Assembly: GCA_024663395.1 (NCBI GenBank)
Contig: JANFAH010000014.1
Coordinates: 186,001-250,000 of the forward strand
From: Pisolithus tinctorius
Lineage: Eukaryota; Basidiomycota; Agaricomycetes; Boletales; Pisolithaceae
Direction: 5' to 3'
DNA length: 64,000 bases
Both the position numbers and the translations under genes were made by a program. The notes beneath the pieces were generated by a model. That model searched no databases. It was not told where the DNA came from and saw only the letters and a list, made by a program, of their open reading frames with translations. Shown in pieces: positions 20,541 to 31,455 of this stretch (the first letter of the stretch is position 1; each line of letters opens with the position of its first letter).

Positions 20541-21008
20541 GTAATTAAGTATCATGTACATACCTGTTAGGAATTTTTGGGGTTGCTTCCCCTTATCATA
20601 TGAGTGATTCTGCTCTTTCTGATGAGATTGATAGTCCAAGCCATCCCTCTTTACAAATTTATTCCCCTTTGAGGGGGGATTCATCTTTTGTTGATAAAGG
20701 GTGTCCCCTTTCTTTATGTACTCAAAGTTCCCATTTGTTGAAGGGTAGTGATCAATCTTCCTCCCATGTGGGTACAAACCACTTCATCCTTGGAAGGATT
20801 TCCCTCCAGAGCTGGTGTGGCTCAATCTTATATGCATACTTATGGCTTTTTGCACCATTTCCATGTGGCACACCTCTTTGAGGATCTCCTCAATTGTTGA
20901 GTGCTCAGTGGAAATTCCATGAGCTTCAAATACACTCTTGATTATTGTATGCAGTAATCTGTGCAAGAATTTCCTTTGGAATGAGTAATCATCTGGAGGT
21001 TGCACCAT
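20517..21008 (-). pseudogene. gypsy gag fragment, minus strand
   Basis: Segments MVQPPDDYSFQRKFLHRL, FEAHGISTEHSTIEEILKEV and the Lys/Gln/Ser-rich tail SKGNKFVKRDGLDY look like capsid and linker of an agaricomycete gypsy gag. The frame is broken near 20780. No adjoining pol is seen because a Tc1 element begins at 21039. Confidence 0.55.
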
Positions 21009-21266
21009 TCAGTGTGCATGACATTTTAGCTCATTGTACAGTGACTTCCAAAATTGATTCAATGTTTGCACATTTTGGGTTGTTTGTTGAATTTATCAAG
21101 AACAAAGACAAATAAGACCAAAGTGTAAGTTGATGACATAAGCCATTTGCACAGGACTATCCATCAAAAAAAGAATTATGCAATTTGCATTAGTATCCAT
21201 AAAGGTATATACAATTTAATTTGCCATTTTTGGAAGTGTGTATCAGAGATATAGAAACTGATAATT

Positions 21267-22969
21267 TTAATACTTTGTATGACCTCCCTTGGCTTTTATC
21301 ACTGCTTGGACCTTTCTAGGCATACTTTCAATTAAATTCTGATACACCCCTGGGACTATAATATTCCACACCACTGCCACTCTCTCCCAAACCTCCCAAA
21401 CTCCCTTTGGCTGTGTTGAATACTTGTTGAGCTCCTGTTTGATGTGATTCCAGAGGTATTCAGTGGGGTTCATATCTGGAGACTGTGGAGGCAAGTCCAG
21501 AGCATTGATATTGTTGTCCTTCAACCACTTCTTTGTCATATCCATGACTCTCGGACTCGGACTCAGTCCAGTCCGGACCCCTAGCCCCTATCTCCAGTCA
21601 GGTCCAGTCCTAGTCCAGCCTAGAAAACCCAATCCTGGCCCTAGATAACTCAACTCTGGCCTGCATAACCCAAGTCCGGTGTTTTACCCCTATCTCCGGT
21701 CCACTTCAGCCTCCCGGCCTTGCGCTGCCCCACCCTGGTCCTCCCAGGTCTATGTCCGGGTGACCCAGACATAACTCTGGTCTGTTTCCCTTTGTTTGTA
21801 CTATATTTAGTCTAGCCCATTCATCTGACTTTGCTTACTGTACAATCCTGTGTCCGACCCCGGTTATGCCAGTCACCTGGACTTTACCTATTAGCCTCGG
21901 CACAGCCACTATGGCTGTCCTCCTCTTGCTAATCATCTTTCTAATAGCTTATTCACAAGTCCAGCTTCATGTTCTTTACTCCGGACCAGCCTCATGTATT
22001 TAACCCCTGTACATACTTCGTAGCACCCTCAGTCAGAATATCAATTAAGTATTACCCTCAACTCCTGTACTACACCCTGAGACTACTCTATAGCTAAGGC
22101 CAAGCCTTAAGCTATCCCTGGCCCCTGTCCCAGACCTCTCCCCAGCTTGCATAAGGGTACAGCACATAAGCTGAGACCAAGGGAGGTAGATCCAACCCTG
22201 GACCAGCTTCCCCCCTGTGTGCACCCCAAGACCGGTCGGTTTCCCACACTACCAGTCTTGTTCCCATGCTCCTGGCCTTAAGTCCGGTCCTCCGGACTTA
22301 GCCCCTGACCCCCGGCCTTACTCTGGTCCCACCAGACTTGGCCCCTGTCTCCTGGCCTTGACTTTGGCCACTCGGACTTAGCCCCTGTCACCCAGTCTTG
22401 AAGCCTGGTCACCCGAGGGTGAACCCATACTTCACATTCTTGGCCTTTTTGGAGGTATGTTTTGGGTCATTGTCCTGTTGAAAGATAACATCCTTCACAG
22501 GAATTCCAGAATCTCCCAAGCTAGGAAGCAACACAGTCCATTCTTTGTATTTCAGAGCAAAGGCTAAATGCTTCTTCCTGTGAATTATAGAAAGAAGTGG
22601 TCTTTTCTTCTTTGTTACAGCCTTGAATGAATGTTTTCTGAGGACCCTTCTGACTGTTCGTGAGGAGACTGGATTGGAGATTATGGAATTGATGTTCTTT
22701 GTAACCTCAACAGCATTGGTGGCCTTGCCTGTGGTGATTTGTGTAATAATAGCATGCTGAGAGGTGGATGAAAGCTTAGCAGGATGTCCAGAAGAAGGTG
22801 CTTGTGGATCAGGAAGAAGGTTCTTGAGCACCCTGGAGACTGTAGGCTGGCTGATACCCAGCCTGGAGGCAATAGTGTGGGTAGAATGACTATTACAGGC
22901 CAGAGAAATGATGTTTTCCTTCTGAGCAGAGGAGATGGGGTGCATAGGATAGTTAGGAAGCATTGACAA
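21267..22969 (-). pseudogene. Tc1-like transposase, internally deleted and split by LTR-B
   Basis: The frame starts MSMLPNYPMH (22969). HTH segments (TIASRLGISQPTVSRVLK) align with the intact copy at 17530. After KYKEWTV it jumps in frame to LLPSLGDSGIP, so about 85 residues containing the first catalytic Asp (SDE) are missing. The second Asp (FQQDNDPKHTS) and the Glu (NPTEYLWNH) remain, on opposite sides of LTR-B. Removing LTR-B and one AAGAA restores SKKAKKWLKDNN. It ends KGGHTKY at 21267. Confidence 0.88.
21534..22436 (-). repeat. solo LTR-B, full length
   Basis: On the minus strand the LTR runs from TGTGAAGTATGG to GGATATGACA, 903 bases. The TSD is AAGAA (22441-22437 and 21533-21529 read on the minus strand). 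It contains many CpGs in an otherwise CpG-free surrounding, so it inserted late. Confidence 0.93.
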
Positions 22970-23321
22970 TGTAGACAGTGGTTGAATAGCTTGGACTGAA
23001 ATGGTTGCTAAGGTACAATAACCATAGCAACCATCTTTGATGATTTTTGAAATTGTTTTATGTGATATTGGTTGGATTCTGATGGATCCAATACATAGTT
23101 ACAAAATTGATTCAATGACATGGTGATTTAAATCAAGAATATTGCCATGGATACTAATTCAAATTACATAATCTTTTTTTTGATGGATAGTCCTGTGCAA
23201 ACAGTCTATGTCATCAACTTACACTTTGGTCTTATTTGTCTTTGTTCCTGATAAATTCAACAAAAAACCCAAAATGTGCAGACATTGAATCAATTTTGGA
23301 AGTCACTGTATGATGTGACAA

Positions 23322-23678
23322 GTGAATGCCAGTGCAGCAGCAACCATAGTAGTCACTCAAACAGCAACAAAGGAAAAGAAAACTGGCAGGTCAACATATG
23401 CAGCAAGTGCTGCAATGAACAGTACCCCATCAATAATTAAGGTTACCTTGTGGACATGGTGGAGAATCCAGTGTATCCTCACTTTCCCAAGGAAGGAATG
23501 GGAATGAAGAAACAACACCACTCCCAACTGCCATAAGGACACTGGCCCACACAGTGTTCTCAACTTTCTGAGGTGATTTCTTGAGACATAACACCATTAT
23601 AAAGGCAATGTCCCCAAGAATTATCAGGGACAAAAAGCTTAGATATACTATGCTGTAATGTTGACACACAGCACTCAA
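23322..23678 (-). pseudogene. membrane-protein-like fragment
   Basis: Hydrophobic helices (YLSFLSLIILGDIAFIMVLC, VLMAVGSGVVSSFPFL, LIIDGVLFIAALAAYV) are spread over two overlapping frames, so there is a frameshift near 23500. It may be a captured piece of a host integral membrane protein between the Tc1 element and an LTR-A fragment. The family is not recognised. Confidence 0.35.
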
Positions 23679-23694
23679 AGAACAGAACTCTGAC

Positions 23695-23818
23695 TGGCAG
23701 AGTGTTGGCAGGAATGAAGTCCACTGAGGTAAAGGCAGAGCAGAGTGAGGGCATTGGGTTTAGCTCATGCACTACCCCCTTGCATGATCTCAGCCCTTGT
23801 ATTTCAGAGGTAGAGACC
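23695..23818 (-). repeat. LTR-A fragment, reverse
   Basis: The complement matches the LTR-A segment around 2230-2340 (AGGGCTGAGATC, CATGCAAGGGGGTAG, ATTCCTGCC). All former CpGs are TpG or CpA. Both ends are truncated. Confidence 0.7.
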
Positions 23819-25560
23819 CATAGGTAGTCATACCCTTCACTGCCATTCATCTGGCATCATGATTCTGGGTGCACAACATACATACAATGCTTACACATTG
23901 CATGTCTCCCAGGGCATGGCCCTCTCCAAAGCAGGCCTCACACCTGCAATATTCAACCTTGCAGACAAGGCTGCATGCATCATCCACCATTCTCCATATG
24001 ATGACATGCATCATCACATTGTGTACCTTGAAGACAACCTCAACAACCATGATGATGAGATTCATCACTTACAAGACAAGATTGGCAAACTCCATCATAC
24101 ATGCCCAGCTCCCACATTGGTCTAGCAGGAGGCATGTGAATTGCATCCCTTGGTGGCCCTGACCACCACATCCTCAACCAGCCTGGAGCTGGTCCCTCCA
24201 TGTCTCAGACAGCCCTCCTTGCTGTGACATTTGTTTCAGGGGGGAGGGGGCAGATGAAACCTGCTGGTTCTGGTTCTCACAGCTTGAGGGAGCAACCCTT
24301 GTCACAGCATGGATGACCTCACTGTCCTCCTATGGAGGATGAGATGATGGTTGACCACACTGTCAGCTTCCCAGACATCCCTAGTGATGTCCACATGACC
24401 CCAGATGAGGGTGCACCCTCTGTCCATGCACAGGGAACAATGTTCCCTGAGTTTGATGGGACAGAATGGCCCCATCATGTGCTTAGTCTGGGTGAAGGCT
24501 CAGATGGTAAAAATAAAATCCTCTTTGTGAGGATCAACAACAATCTCTACACCTATGAGGGCAAAAAGATTGACAGCATGAAGCACAACCTCAGGTTGTG
24601 CATCACCCCACCAGTCCCAGTGGGCAAGAGACCATACAGCTAGGCCATATGATTTGAAGGAGGCATCCTGGGGCCCATTGCCCTCTTCAACACCACAGAT
24701 GCTATCTGCCAGCTCTACATGAGAGCATTAAAGGAGCCAGAAGATAAGGCTCCCTACATCCAAAAGGTGCAGGACCTTATAACTTACCTCAACTTGTGGA
24801 AAAGATGCAAGTTGGGGTCAAATGAGGTCATCAACCCCACACTGAGCAAGTGGAAGCCCCCTGCATGGTCTTCCAAGAAATCTCATGAGAGGAGAGAGGC
24901 TCTCAAAGAAAAGGGGAAGGCAGTCTGACCCCAAGCAGAGGAGGAACAAGCATCCACTGTGGGGATACCCCCACCTACATCTGACCCCTCTGGAGGTGCT
25001 CCAGTGCTGCAGGAGTGGATAGCAGATGCTCCTTTGGGCCCAACTCCAGCACCTGATGTAGGATCAAATCCTACCCCCACTCTCATTGACTGCATAGCAG
25101 TTCAACTGCATGAGACTCAACAGGTCTCTGAGCAATGGCCTGGACTGAGCTCCCAAGCTCAGTCCTCCATGAGGACACAACCTCCTTGCAAAGCAAAAGG
25201 GGCCAAGCCCTCTGGTGGGAAGTCTAGGGGTATCCCCAAACTACCATCAAATGCTCCTCCCTTGACAGCTCTGTTGAGGTTTGGAGGGAATTCATTGACA
25301 AAGAACAGAGGTGCCCTCACTGGGGTGAAGACAGTGAGTCCACACTCATGGCCATGCTCCCAGGAGTACTGGGGACATCTAGCAGGCCAGATGACTCCAA
25401 TGCAGAAGCCAATCCCCCATCTCTGCACAATGTCCAAGGGTTCCTCCTCTATGAGTGTCTGGCACCAGTTCCCCAGAGCCATAGGGCTCAAAATGCCTGG
25501 ATGCATGAGTTGGCTTGCCTACTTGTGGTAAGGGGATGGTACCAGTCCCTCCTTGACTGG

Positions 25561-26755
25561 TGTCATATCCATGCCAGTCCTAGTCCGGCCTAGAAAACCC
25601 AATCCTGGCCCTAGATAACTCAACTCCGGCCTGCATAACCCAAGTCTGCTGTTTTACCCCTATCTCCGGTCCACTTTGGCCTCCCAGCCTTGTGCTGCCC
25701 CACCCCGGTCCTCCCAGGTCTATGTCCAGGTCACCCGGACATAACTCCAGTCTGTTTCCCTTTGTTTGTACTATAATTAGTCTAGCCCATTCATCTGACT
25801 TTGCTTACTGTACAAATCCTGTGTCTGACCCCGGTATGCCGGTCACCCGGACTTTAGCTATTAGTCTCTGCACAGCCTCTGTGGCTATCCTCACTCTTGC
25901 TAATCATCTTGCTAATAGCTTATTCACAAGTCCAGCTTCATGTTTGTTACTCCAGACTGGCCTCATGTATTTAACCCCTGTACATACTTCGTAGCACCCT
26001 CAGTCAGAATATCAATTAAGTATTACCCTCAACTCTGTACTACCCCTCGAGTCTACTCTATAGCTAAGGCCGAGCCTTAAGCTATTCCCGGCCCCTGTCC
26101 CAGACCTCTCCCCAGCTTGCATAAGGGTACAGCACATAAGCTGAGACCAAGGGAGGTAGATCCAACCCCGGACTGGCTTCCCCCTTGTGCGCACCCCAAG
26201 GCCGGTCGGTTTCCCATGCTACCGGTCTTGTTCCCGCACTCCTGGCCTTAAGTCCAGTCCTCCAGACTTAGCCCCTGACCTCCAGCCTTAACTCCAGTCC
26301 AACTGGACTTGGCCCCTGTCTCCTGGCCTTGATTCTGGCCACTCGGACTTAGCCCCTGTCACCCAGTCTTGAAGCCTGGTCACCTGAGGGTAAACCCATT
26401 GTAAGGAGAGAGATCTCCTTACTATGGGATTGGGTATTAATTTCTATTTTATTTGTTTTATGGTTTCTTTACTTACTGTTGTGGGTACTATACTTGAGTA
26501 GTATAGTTCGCTTTTTGTGTGCTTAGTCAGCACTTACTTACAGTTTCTTTGTACTGTAAGTTTTTACCAATAGACAAGTTACCCCCAAAGATGAGAATCA
26601 GCTTAAGACTGCCCCAGACTGCCCTAGACAGTTCCCTATCCCCTCCTTCTCTTGCCCAGGCTATAGGAGCCCCTTTGGTCTTACTCTCTCCCTCTCAGAT
26701 TCCTCTACCCCAGCCTCAATCCACACTATTATATTTCCTCACACCGTACTTCACA
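25561..26755 (-). repeat. LTR-B, reverse, carrying a smaller insertion
   Basis: TGTCATATCCATG at 25561 to ...ACTTCACA at 26755, flanked by ACTGG (25556-25560 and 26756-26760). The LTR body is cut at 26400 (ACCCAT) and its last bases ACTTCACA resume at 26748, after a roughly 345-base insert. A short deletion lies near its left end. Its intermediate CpG content suggests an older copy than 26899-27799. Confidence 0.88.
26401..26743. repeat. small TG...CA insert nested in LTR-B
   Basis: The insert begins TGTAAGGAGAGAGATCTCCT and ends TTTCCTCACA. It is flanked by CCAT (left) and CCGT (right), consistent with a 4- or 5-base TSD after one CpG-to-CpA change. The first 25 bases resemble the start of LTR-C (TGTGGGGAGAGGGATCTCCC), so a related LTR family is likely. 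No ORF is supported. Confidence 0.65.
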
Positions 26756-26898
26756 ACTGGGCAGACATCAGCCCAGTCAAAGGTGCATCACATCCCTGGG
26801 ATGGCAAGTTCACCACCTCAGCTGATAGGGCTTTGATTGCAGCATATCTCACTGCTAATGGGGTCAGTGCATATGACACTGACAATGTGCTGCAATGG

Positions 26899-27799
26899 TG
26901 TGAAGTACGGGTTTACCCTTGGGTGACCAGGCTTCAAGACCAGGTGACAGGGGTTAAGTCCGAGTGGCCAAAGTCAAGGCCGAGAGACAGGGGCCAAGTC
27001 CGGTTGGACCGGAGTTGAGGCCGGAGGTTAGGGGCTAAGTCTGGAGGACCGGACTTAAGGCCGGGAGCGTGGGAACAAGGCCGGTAGCGTGGGAAACCGA
27101 CCGGTCTTGGAGTGCGCACAGGGGGAAGCCGGTCCAGGGTTGGATCTACCTCCCTTGGTCTCAGCTTATGTGCTGTACCCTTATGCAAGCCGGGGAGAGG
27201 TCCGGGACAGGGGCCGGGGATAGCTTAAGGCTCGGCCTTAGCTATAGAGTAGTCTCGAGGGGTAATACGGAGTTGAGGGTAATACTAAGTTGATATTCTG
27301 ACTGGGGTGCTACAAAGTATGTACAGGGGTTAAATACATGAGGCCGGTCCGGGATAATGAACATAGAGCCGGACTTGTGAATAAGCTATTAGTGAGATGA
27401 TTAGCAAGACAAGGATAGCCACAGTGGCTATGCAGAGGCTAATAGCCAAAGTCCGGGTGACCGGCATAACCGGGGTCGGACACAGGATTGTACAGTAAGC
27501 AAAGTTAGACAAAAGGACGAGACTAAACATAGCACAAACAAATGAAAACAGACCGGAGTTATGTCCGGGTGACCCAGACATAGACCTAGGAGGACCGGGG
27601 TGGAGCAGCGCAAGGCCGGGAGGCCGAAACGGACCGGAGATAGGGGTAAAACACCGGACATGAGTTATGCAGGCCGGAGTTGAGTTATCTAGGGCCGGGA
27701 CTGGGTTTTCTAGGCTGGACTAGGACCGGACTTAACCGGAGATAGGGGCTAGGGGTCCGGACTGGACTGGGAACGAGTCCGAGAGTCATGGATATGACA
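26899..27799 (+). repeat. solo LTR-B, full length, CpG-rich
   Basis: 901 bases from TGTGAAGTACGG to GGATATGACA, with TSD AATGG (26894-26898 and 27800-27804). It has by far the most CpG of all copies (CCGG is frequent), while the flanking ORF has almost none. It is therefore the most recent LTR-B insertion in the window. Confidence 0.94.
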
Positions 27800-28191
27800 A
27801 ATGGGCTCAACAAGTGGGTCAAGAATATGTCAACAGCATCATTGTGAATGGAGGGGAGAATAACCCTCAGGTCATGGCAAAAATCAAGCCCCTGAGGAAG
27901 GCTCTCACTGAACCCTGCCCCCCAAGCAATGTCAGATCGAGGGAGTGGTACAAGCATCAGGCTCAAGTCATTGGTTGCACCATCAACCAGGTCCCTCTGG
28001 GTCACACACCCTTATGGGCTGACAATCAGCAGATCATCTCTGCATTCACCTCTGTGGCATTTATTTATGACCTTCCCCACTGTCCTTGTGGGGGAGCATC
28101 CACTGTCAGGGGAAATCCCTCTGCTAAAGACTCTGAGCCTGAGGAGGGTGAAATGACTGACAACCTGTTTGAGGGTGAGGATAGGTCATGA

Positions 28192-28600
28192 ATGTGAGGG
28201 AGTGTTCCCTCTGGAGACTCAACTCTCTGATTAAAGGATTGGGTCCAACACCCTTTCTCTACATAGAAACTTTGAGGCCTAACCCTCAAAGTATCAGTTC
28301 ACAAAGCCTAACCTTCATGCAAGTGTTTCTTTTCCTTTTCTTCCCATTCCTTTCTTTTCTTCTCTTTTCTTTTCTTTCTGAGCCTGGGTCAGCTCTGCAG
28401 GGGAGGGTATTAGGGGTTATGCCCCAAAAATAGGAACTACTTAGTATAGGCATGTGATACCTTGGTATCACATGCCTCTTCATATATAAATATTGTCATG
28501 AAAATTTTAGATAGATATCTTTTTGTCTCTACATCTTACTGTGTGAATACCATACAGTACACTTCATGTGTGTGAGCTTGAGACAACCCCAGCATAACCT
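28192..28600 (+). other. putative 3' end of the retroelement-like unit with a 30-base hairpin
   Basis: Downstream of the long ORF a pyrimidine-rich stretch (28328-28380) is followed by a purine tract GCAGGGGAGGG and a possible LTR start TATTAGGGGTTATG near 28411. A perfect inverted repeat with 14-base arms and a 2-base loop lies at 28448-28477 (AGGCATGTGATACC and complement). No matching 5' LTR was found, so the LTR reading is tentative. Confidence 0.4.
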
Positions 28601-28814
28601 TACAACAAAAGTGTTGCAATGCACTTTTCAGAAAGAATAGGGTGTATCTCAGCATGTATTGCTTTGTTTGGACTGAACCTTAGTGCTCTGGAAAGCTTAT
28701 AGTCACCACTTTCCAATGGTATAGGTATCATGATTATCTGTGCAGAATAGCCTGAGCTACATTGGCAGCAAGTCACACCTCACAAACATTGCAACACTTT
28801 TGTCCCTCACTGTA
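28601..28814 (-). mobile_element. MITE, third copy of the palindrome-arm Tc1-type element
   Basis: Right end ACTTTTGTCCCTCACTGTA and left end TACAACAAAAGTGTTGCAATG are inverted repeats. The left end lacks about 8 bases of CAGTGAGGGA. The body matches 13846-14062 and its inverted partner near 15200-15420. It is non-coding and presumably was mobilised by a Tc1-type transposase. Confidence 0.8.
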
Positions 28815-29133
28815 TCATCACCCATCATCAATATACTTCACTCCAAGTCCTCCCTGAGCTCAGAATAGCTTAGGACATTGAATTAAGTTGTCATCCATCC
28901 TTCTGTGGGCTGACAGCAGTCTACCCCATTGCTCCCTCTCACATTCTTGCTCCCTCTTTGTCAGGAGCACTCCCAACCCTCAGCATTCATCTTTGAGTGT
29001 TGTAACTCACAAAAACCTGCCCAAATAAGACCTTCAACCATCTAGGTACTGCATAGGTGCACCACCACTCACTTTCTTTGTCTTTTGTGTTGGTTTTGGT
29101 TGGTTTGCACCACTGAACCACACTCTGACTTAC
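28815..29133. other. decayed repeat DNA
   Basis: No recognisable coding or repeat family apart from short spurious ORFs. Confidence 0.35.
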
Positions 29134-29208
29134 AGTGGGCAGAGTTGGTGCAGAGTGAGCAAATGACTGGCAGAGTAGGGTGCAGAGTTTGGATGCATGG
29201 TCATGACA
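29134..29208 (-). repeat. LTR-A 5'-end fragment, reverse
   Basis: The complement begins TGTCATGACCATGC and continues with CACTCTGCACCAACTCTGCC, the start of LTR-A with its CpGs lost. Cut off after about 75 bases. Confidence 0.65.
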
Positions 29209-29460
29209 CAGGTGGATCTTCTTGGCTCTATATTGGTGGCTTGGTGACAAGTTATGAGCTGACAGGGCTCATAACCTCTTAACAATGATGCAAACATGGA
29301 GGTTGACATGGGAACCACCAGGTACAGGTGCAATAGCAAGCAGGTGCAGTAATCTCAGAGCTCAGTCCAGTCAGGTGAAAAGGTGGGTCAATGAGCTGAT
29401 GTTCTTGTCTCATGGGGATTTTCTCCCATGCAGTAGCTACCTTTTGTCTACATCATACAT
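29209..29460. other. unassigned sequence next to LTR fragment
   Basis: By position this would be internal gypsy sequence preceding an LTR on the minus strand. It is too decayed to assign. Confidence 0.3.
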
Positions 29461-29992
29461 TTGAGGCTTTGATGCCCTCCATGCTCTAGGTCACCCAATA
29501 GTCCATCCTTTGTTGTCAACTCATTTCCCCTGTTGCTGCATCACCTCTTGAAACTCCCCCTAGCCATTGCAATGAAGGACTGACACTTGTGGCAGGTCCC
29601 TGGTCATCCTGTACTTGCTCACTTGTGTTCTTCAGGTCCACTCTACCAGTTATGTAAGCACTTTTCTGTTGATCTTCATCTCTACTTGTTCACTTCCCTT
29701 CAGATGACTTCTGCTCCCTTTACATTAGTCTTTCCTTTGATTGCTGACACTACACTGGCCTCATGGCTATCATTATGTTGATCTCAATTAATTCCCTTCA
29801 TTTCTTGTCACTCTTTTGACATTTGATGTTGCTTACTTCATAGTTACATACTTCACATGTAGCTACTCATACACCTGTCATCATCAACAGGAAAAATAAC
29901 AATTTTGAAGCCCCCAAGTCAGAGAATGAGAAAGAGAGAGAAAGTAATGACATTGACACAACTCCATCCTTATCCCTTGCCTAGCACTGAGT
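29461..29992 (+). repeat. partial LTR-C
   Basis: GATGCCCTCCATGCTCTAGG to TGCCTAGCACTGAGT matches the interior of LTR-C at about 30445-30948, and the complement of about 7590-8110. Both ends are missing. It abuts the truncated second exon of antisense gene copy 3. Confidence 0.75.
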
Positions 29993-30316
29993 AGCCACCC
30001 TCTCCTTCCCTTTCCCTCATGGCTGTTTCTTCTTCTCCCCTTGGGAGCTCCCTATACCCACCCTCTTCCACAAGGGCCCTGCCACTGACTGCTCCTGCAC
30101 CCAACTACACACCTTCTTTTTGTATTGGCAGGGCACACACACCCTTGCCTTACCCAACCCAGCCTCACACTGGCCATGCACCACTTGCATGGTGCTCTCC
30201 TGGTCATGGTCACCACCATAAAGGTTCCATGGACTGGGTGGTTGAAATGTCATACACTGCACTGCACACCCTGTAAATAATAAAGCCAAGGGTCAGCTCC
30301 ACTTGGCTTGTAGTAC

Positions 30317-31455
30317 TGTGCTGTGGGGAGAGCAATCTCCCTACACTAGGAATATGGGTATAGTTGCACTGGTGAAAGCCTACTAAGCATCTATAGGCAT
30401 TGCAACAAAGTTGACACAAATGTGATCCCTCTAGAGCAACTTTGATGCCCTCTATGCTCTAGGTCACCCAATAGTTCATCCATTTCTGTTGACTAACTTC
30501 CTCTATCATTGCATCACCTCTCAATGCTCCCCTTAGTAATTGCAACAAAGGTCCAACTCTTGTGACAGGTCCCTGGTCACCTGTACTCACTCCCTTGCAC
30601 TCTTTGGGTCTGCTCTACCAGTTATGTAAGCACCTTTCTGTCAATCTTATTCTCTACTTGTTTGCTTCCCTTTGGATCGCTTTTGCTCCCTTTACATCAG
30701 TCTTTCCTTTGATTGCTGATGCTAGACTGGCCTCATGGTCATCATTACATTGATCTCAACTAATTCCCATTATTTCTTGTCACTCCTTTAAGTTTTGATG
30801 TCACTTACTTCATAGTTACATACTCTGCATGTAGCTACTCATATACCTGTCATCATCAACAGGAAAAATAATGATTTTAAAAGAGAAAGAGAGTGGAAAT
30901 AACAACATTGACATGACCCCTTCCCTATCCCCTGCCTGGCACTGAGTAGCAGGCATAATTGTGCCAATTTCTAGGCCAGCCTGACACTCCTCTACTCATC
31001 AAACTGTCACTCTTTTCATTTAAAAGTCAATCAACTTGCTCAACCTCAACTTGGTCAAGTCCACTCCCTACCACTCTCCTGCAGCTAGATCAACTCCCCT
31101 TGGGTCAAACTCACTGTCAAGAAGTGACAAGGTTACATTAGTGACTGGCAGATGAACAGCAGATGAACCACAGATGAACCTTAGATGAACTAGCCCTTTT
31201 TCCCACACTTCTGTTTTGACAGGTTATGTATCACTGCTAGTATCTTTTCTTACCCCTTGTCCCTTATTCTTACAAGCTTGTTTTTGCATATATATACTTC
31301 ACCTCTCTTACTTACAAAACCTCAGTTGTCTTGCCCATACTCAGGCCATGGCTGAGTTACTTCCTGCTTAGTTTTTGTCACTCACCCCCTCAGATTGCCT
31401 ACCCCTAGGCTGGAGCCCACACCCTCATACTAGGTAGCAGATACCTGCTCCCCAC
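30317..31455 (+). repeat. LTR-C, longest copy, in intron of antisense gene
   Basis: Starts TGTGCTGTGGGGAG and ends ACCTGCTCCCCAC, about 1,139 bases, with TSD AGTAC (30312-30316 and 31456-31460). Removing insert plus TSD leaves a normal-size intron. No ORF. Confidence 0.8.
31146..31190 (+). repeat. short degenerate tandem repeat
   Basis: AGATGAAC recurs four times at 11-12-base spacing within LTR-C. This looks like local slippage. Confidence 0.6.

Larger units (their letters stand above)
21039..23308 (-). mobile_element. defective Tc1-like element with about 170-base terminal inverted repeats
   Basis: Ends read CAGTGACTTCCAAAATTG inward, flanked by TA (21037-21038 and 23309-23310). The inverted similarity continues for about 170 bases on each side. 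Without the LTR-B insert the element is about 1.36 kb. It carries a minus-strand transposase gene that is doubly broken. Confidence 0.88.
23859..28191 (+). pseudogene. long unidentified retroelement-like ORF, broken by two LTR-B insertions
   Basis: Collinear coding blocks run from MILGAQHTYNAYTLHVSQ (23859) through coiled-coil-like LEDNLNNHDDEIHHLQDKIG, then EFDGTEWPHHVLSL, LFVRINNNLYTYEGKKIDS, IALFNTTDAICQLYMRALKE, a Pro-rich linker and ELACLLVVRGWYQSLLDW. Across LTR-B (25561-26755) the frame resumes at ADISPVKGASHPWDGKF. Across the second LTR-B (26899-27799) it resumes at AQQVGQEYVNSII. It ends with an acidic tail (EPEEGEMTDNLFEGEDRS) at 28191. Several stops interrupt it (about 24641, 24926). 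Both LTR joins are seamless. I do not recognise a domain. A Gag-like or other element-encoded protein is a guess. Confidence 0.6.
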
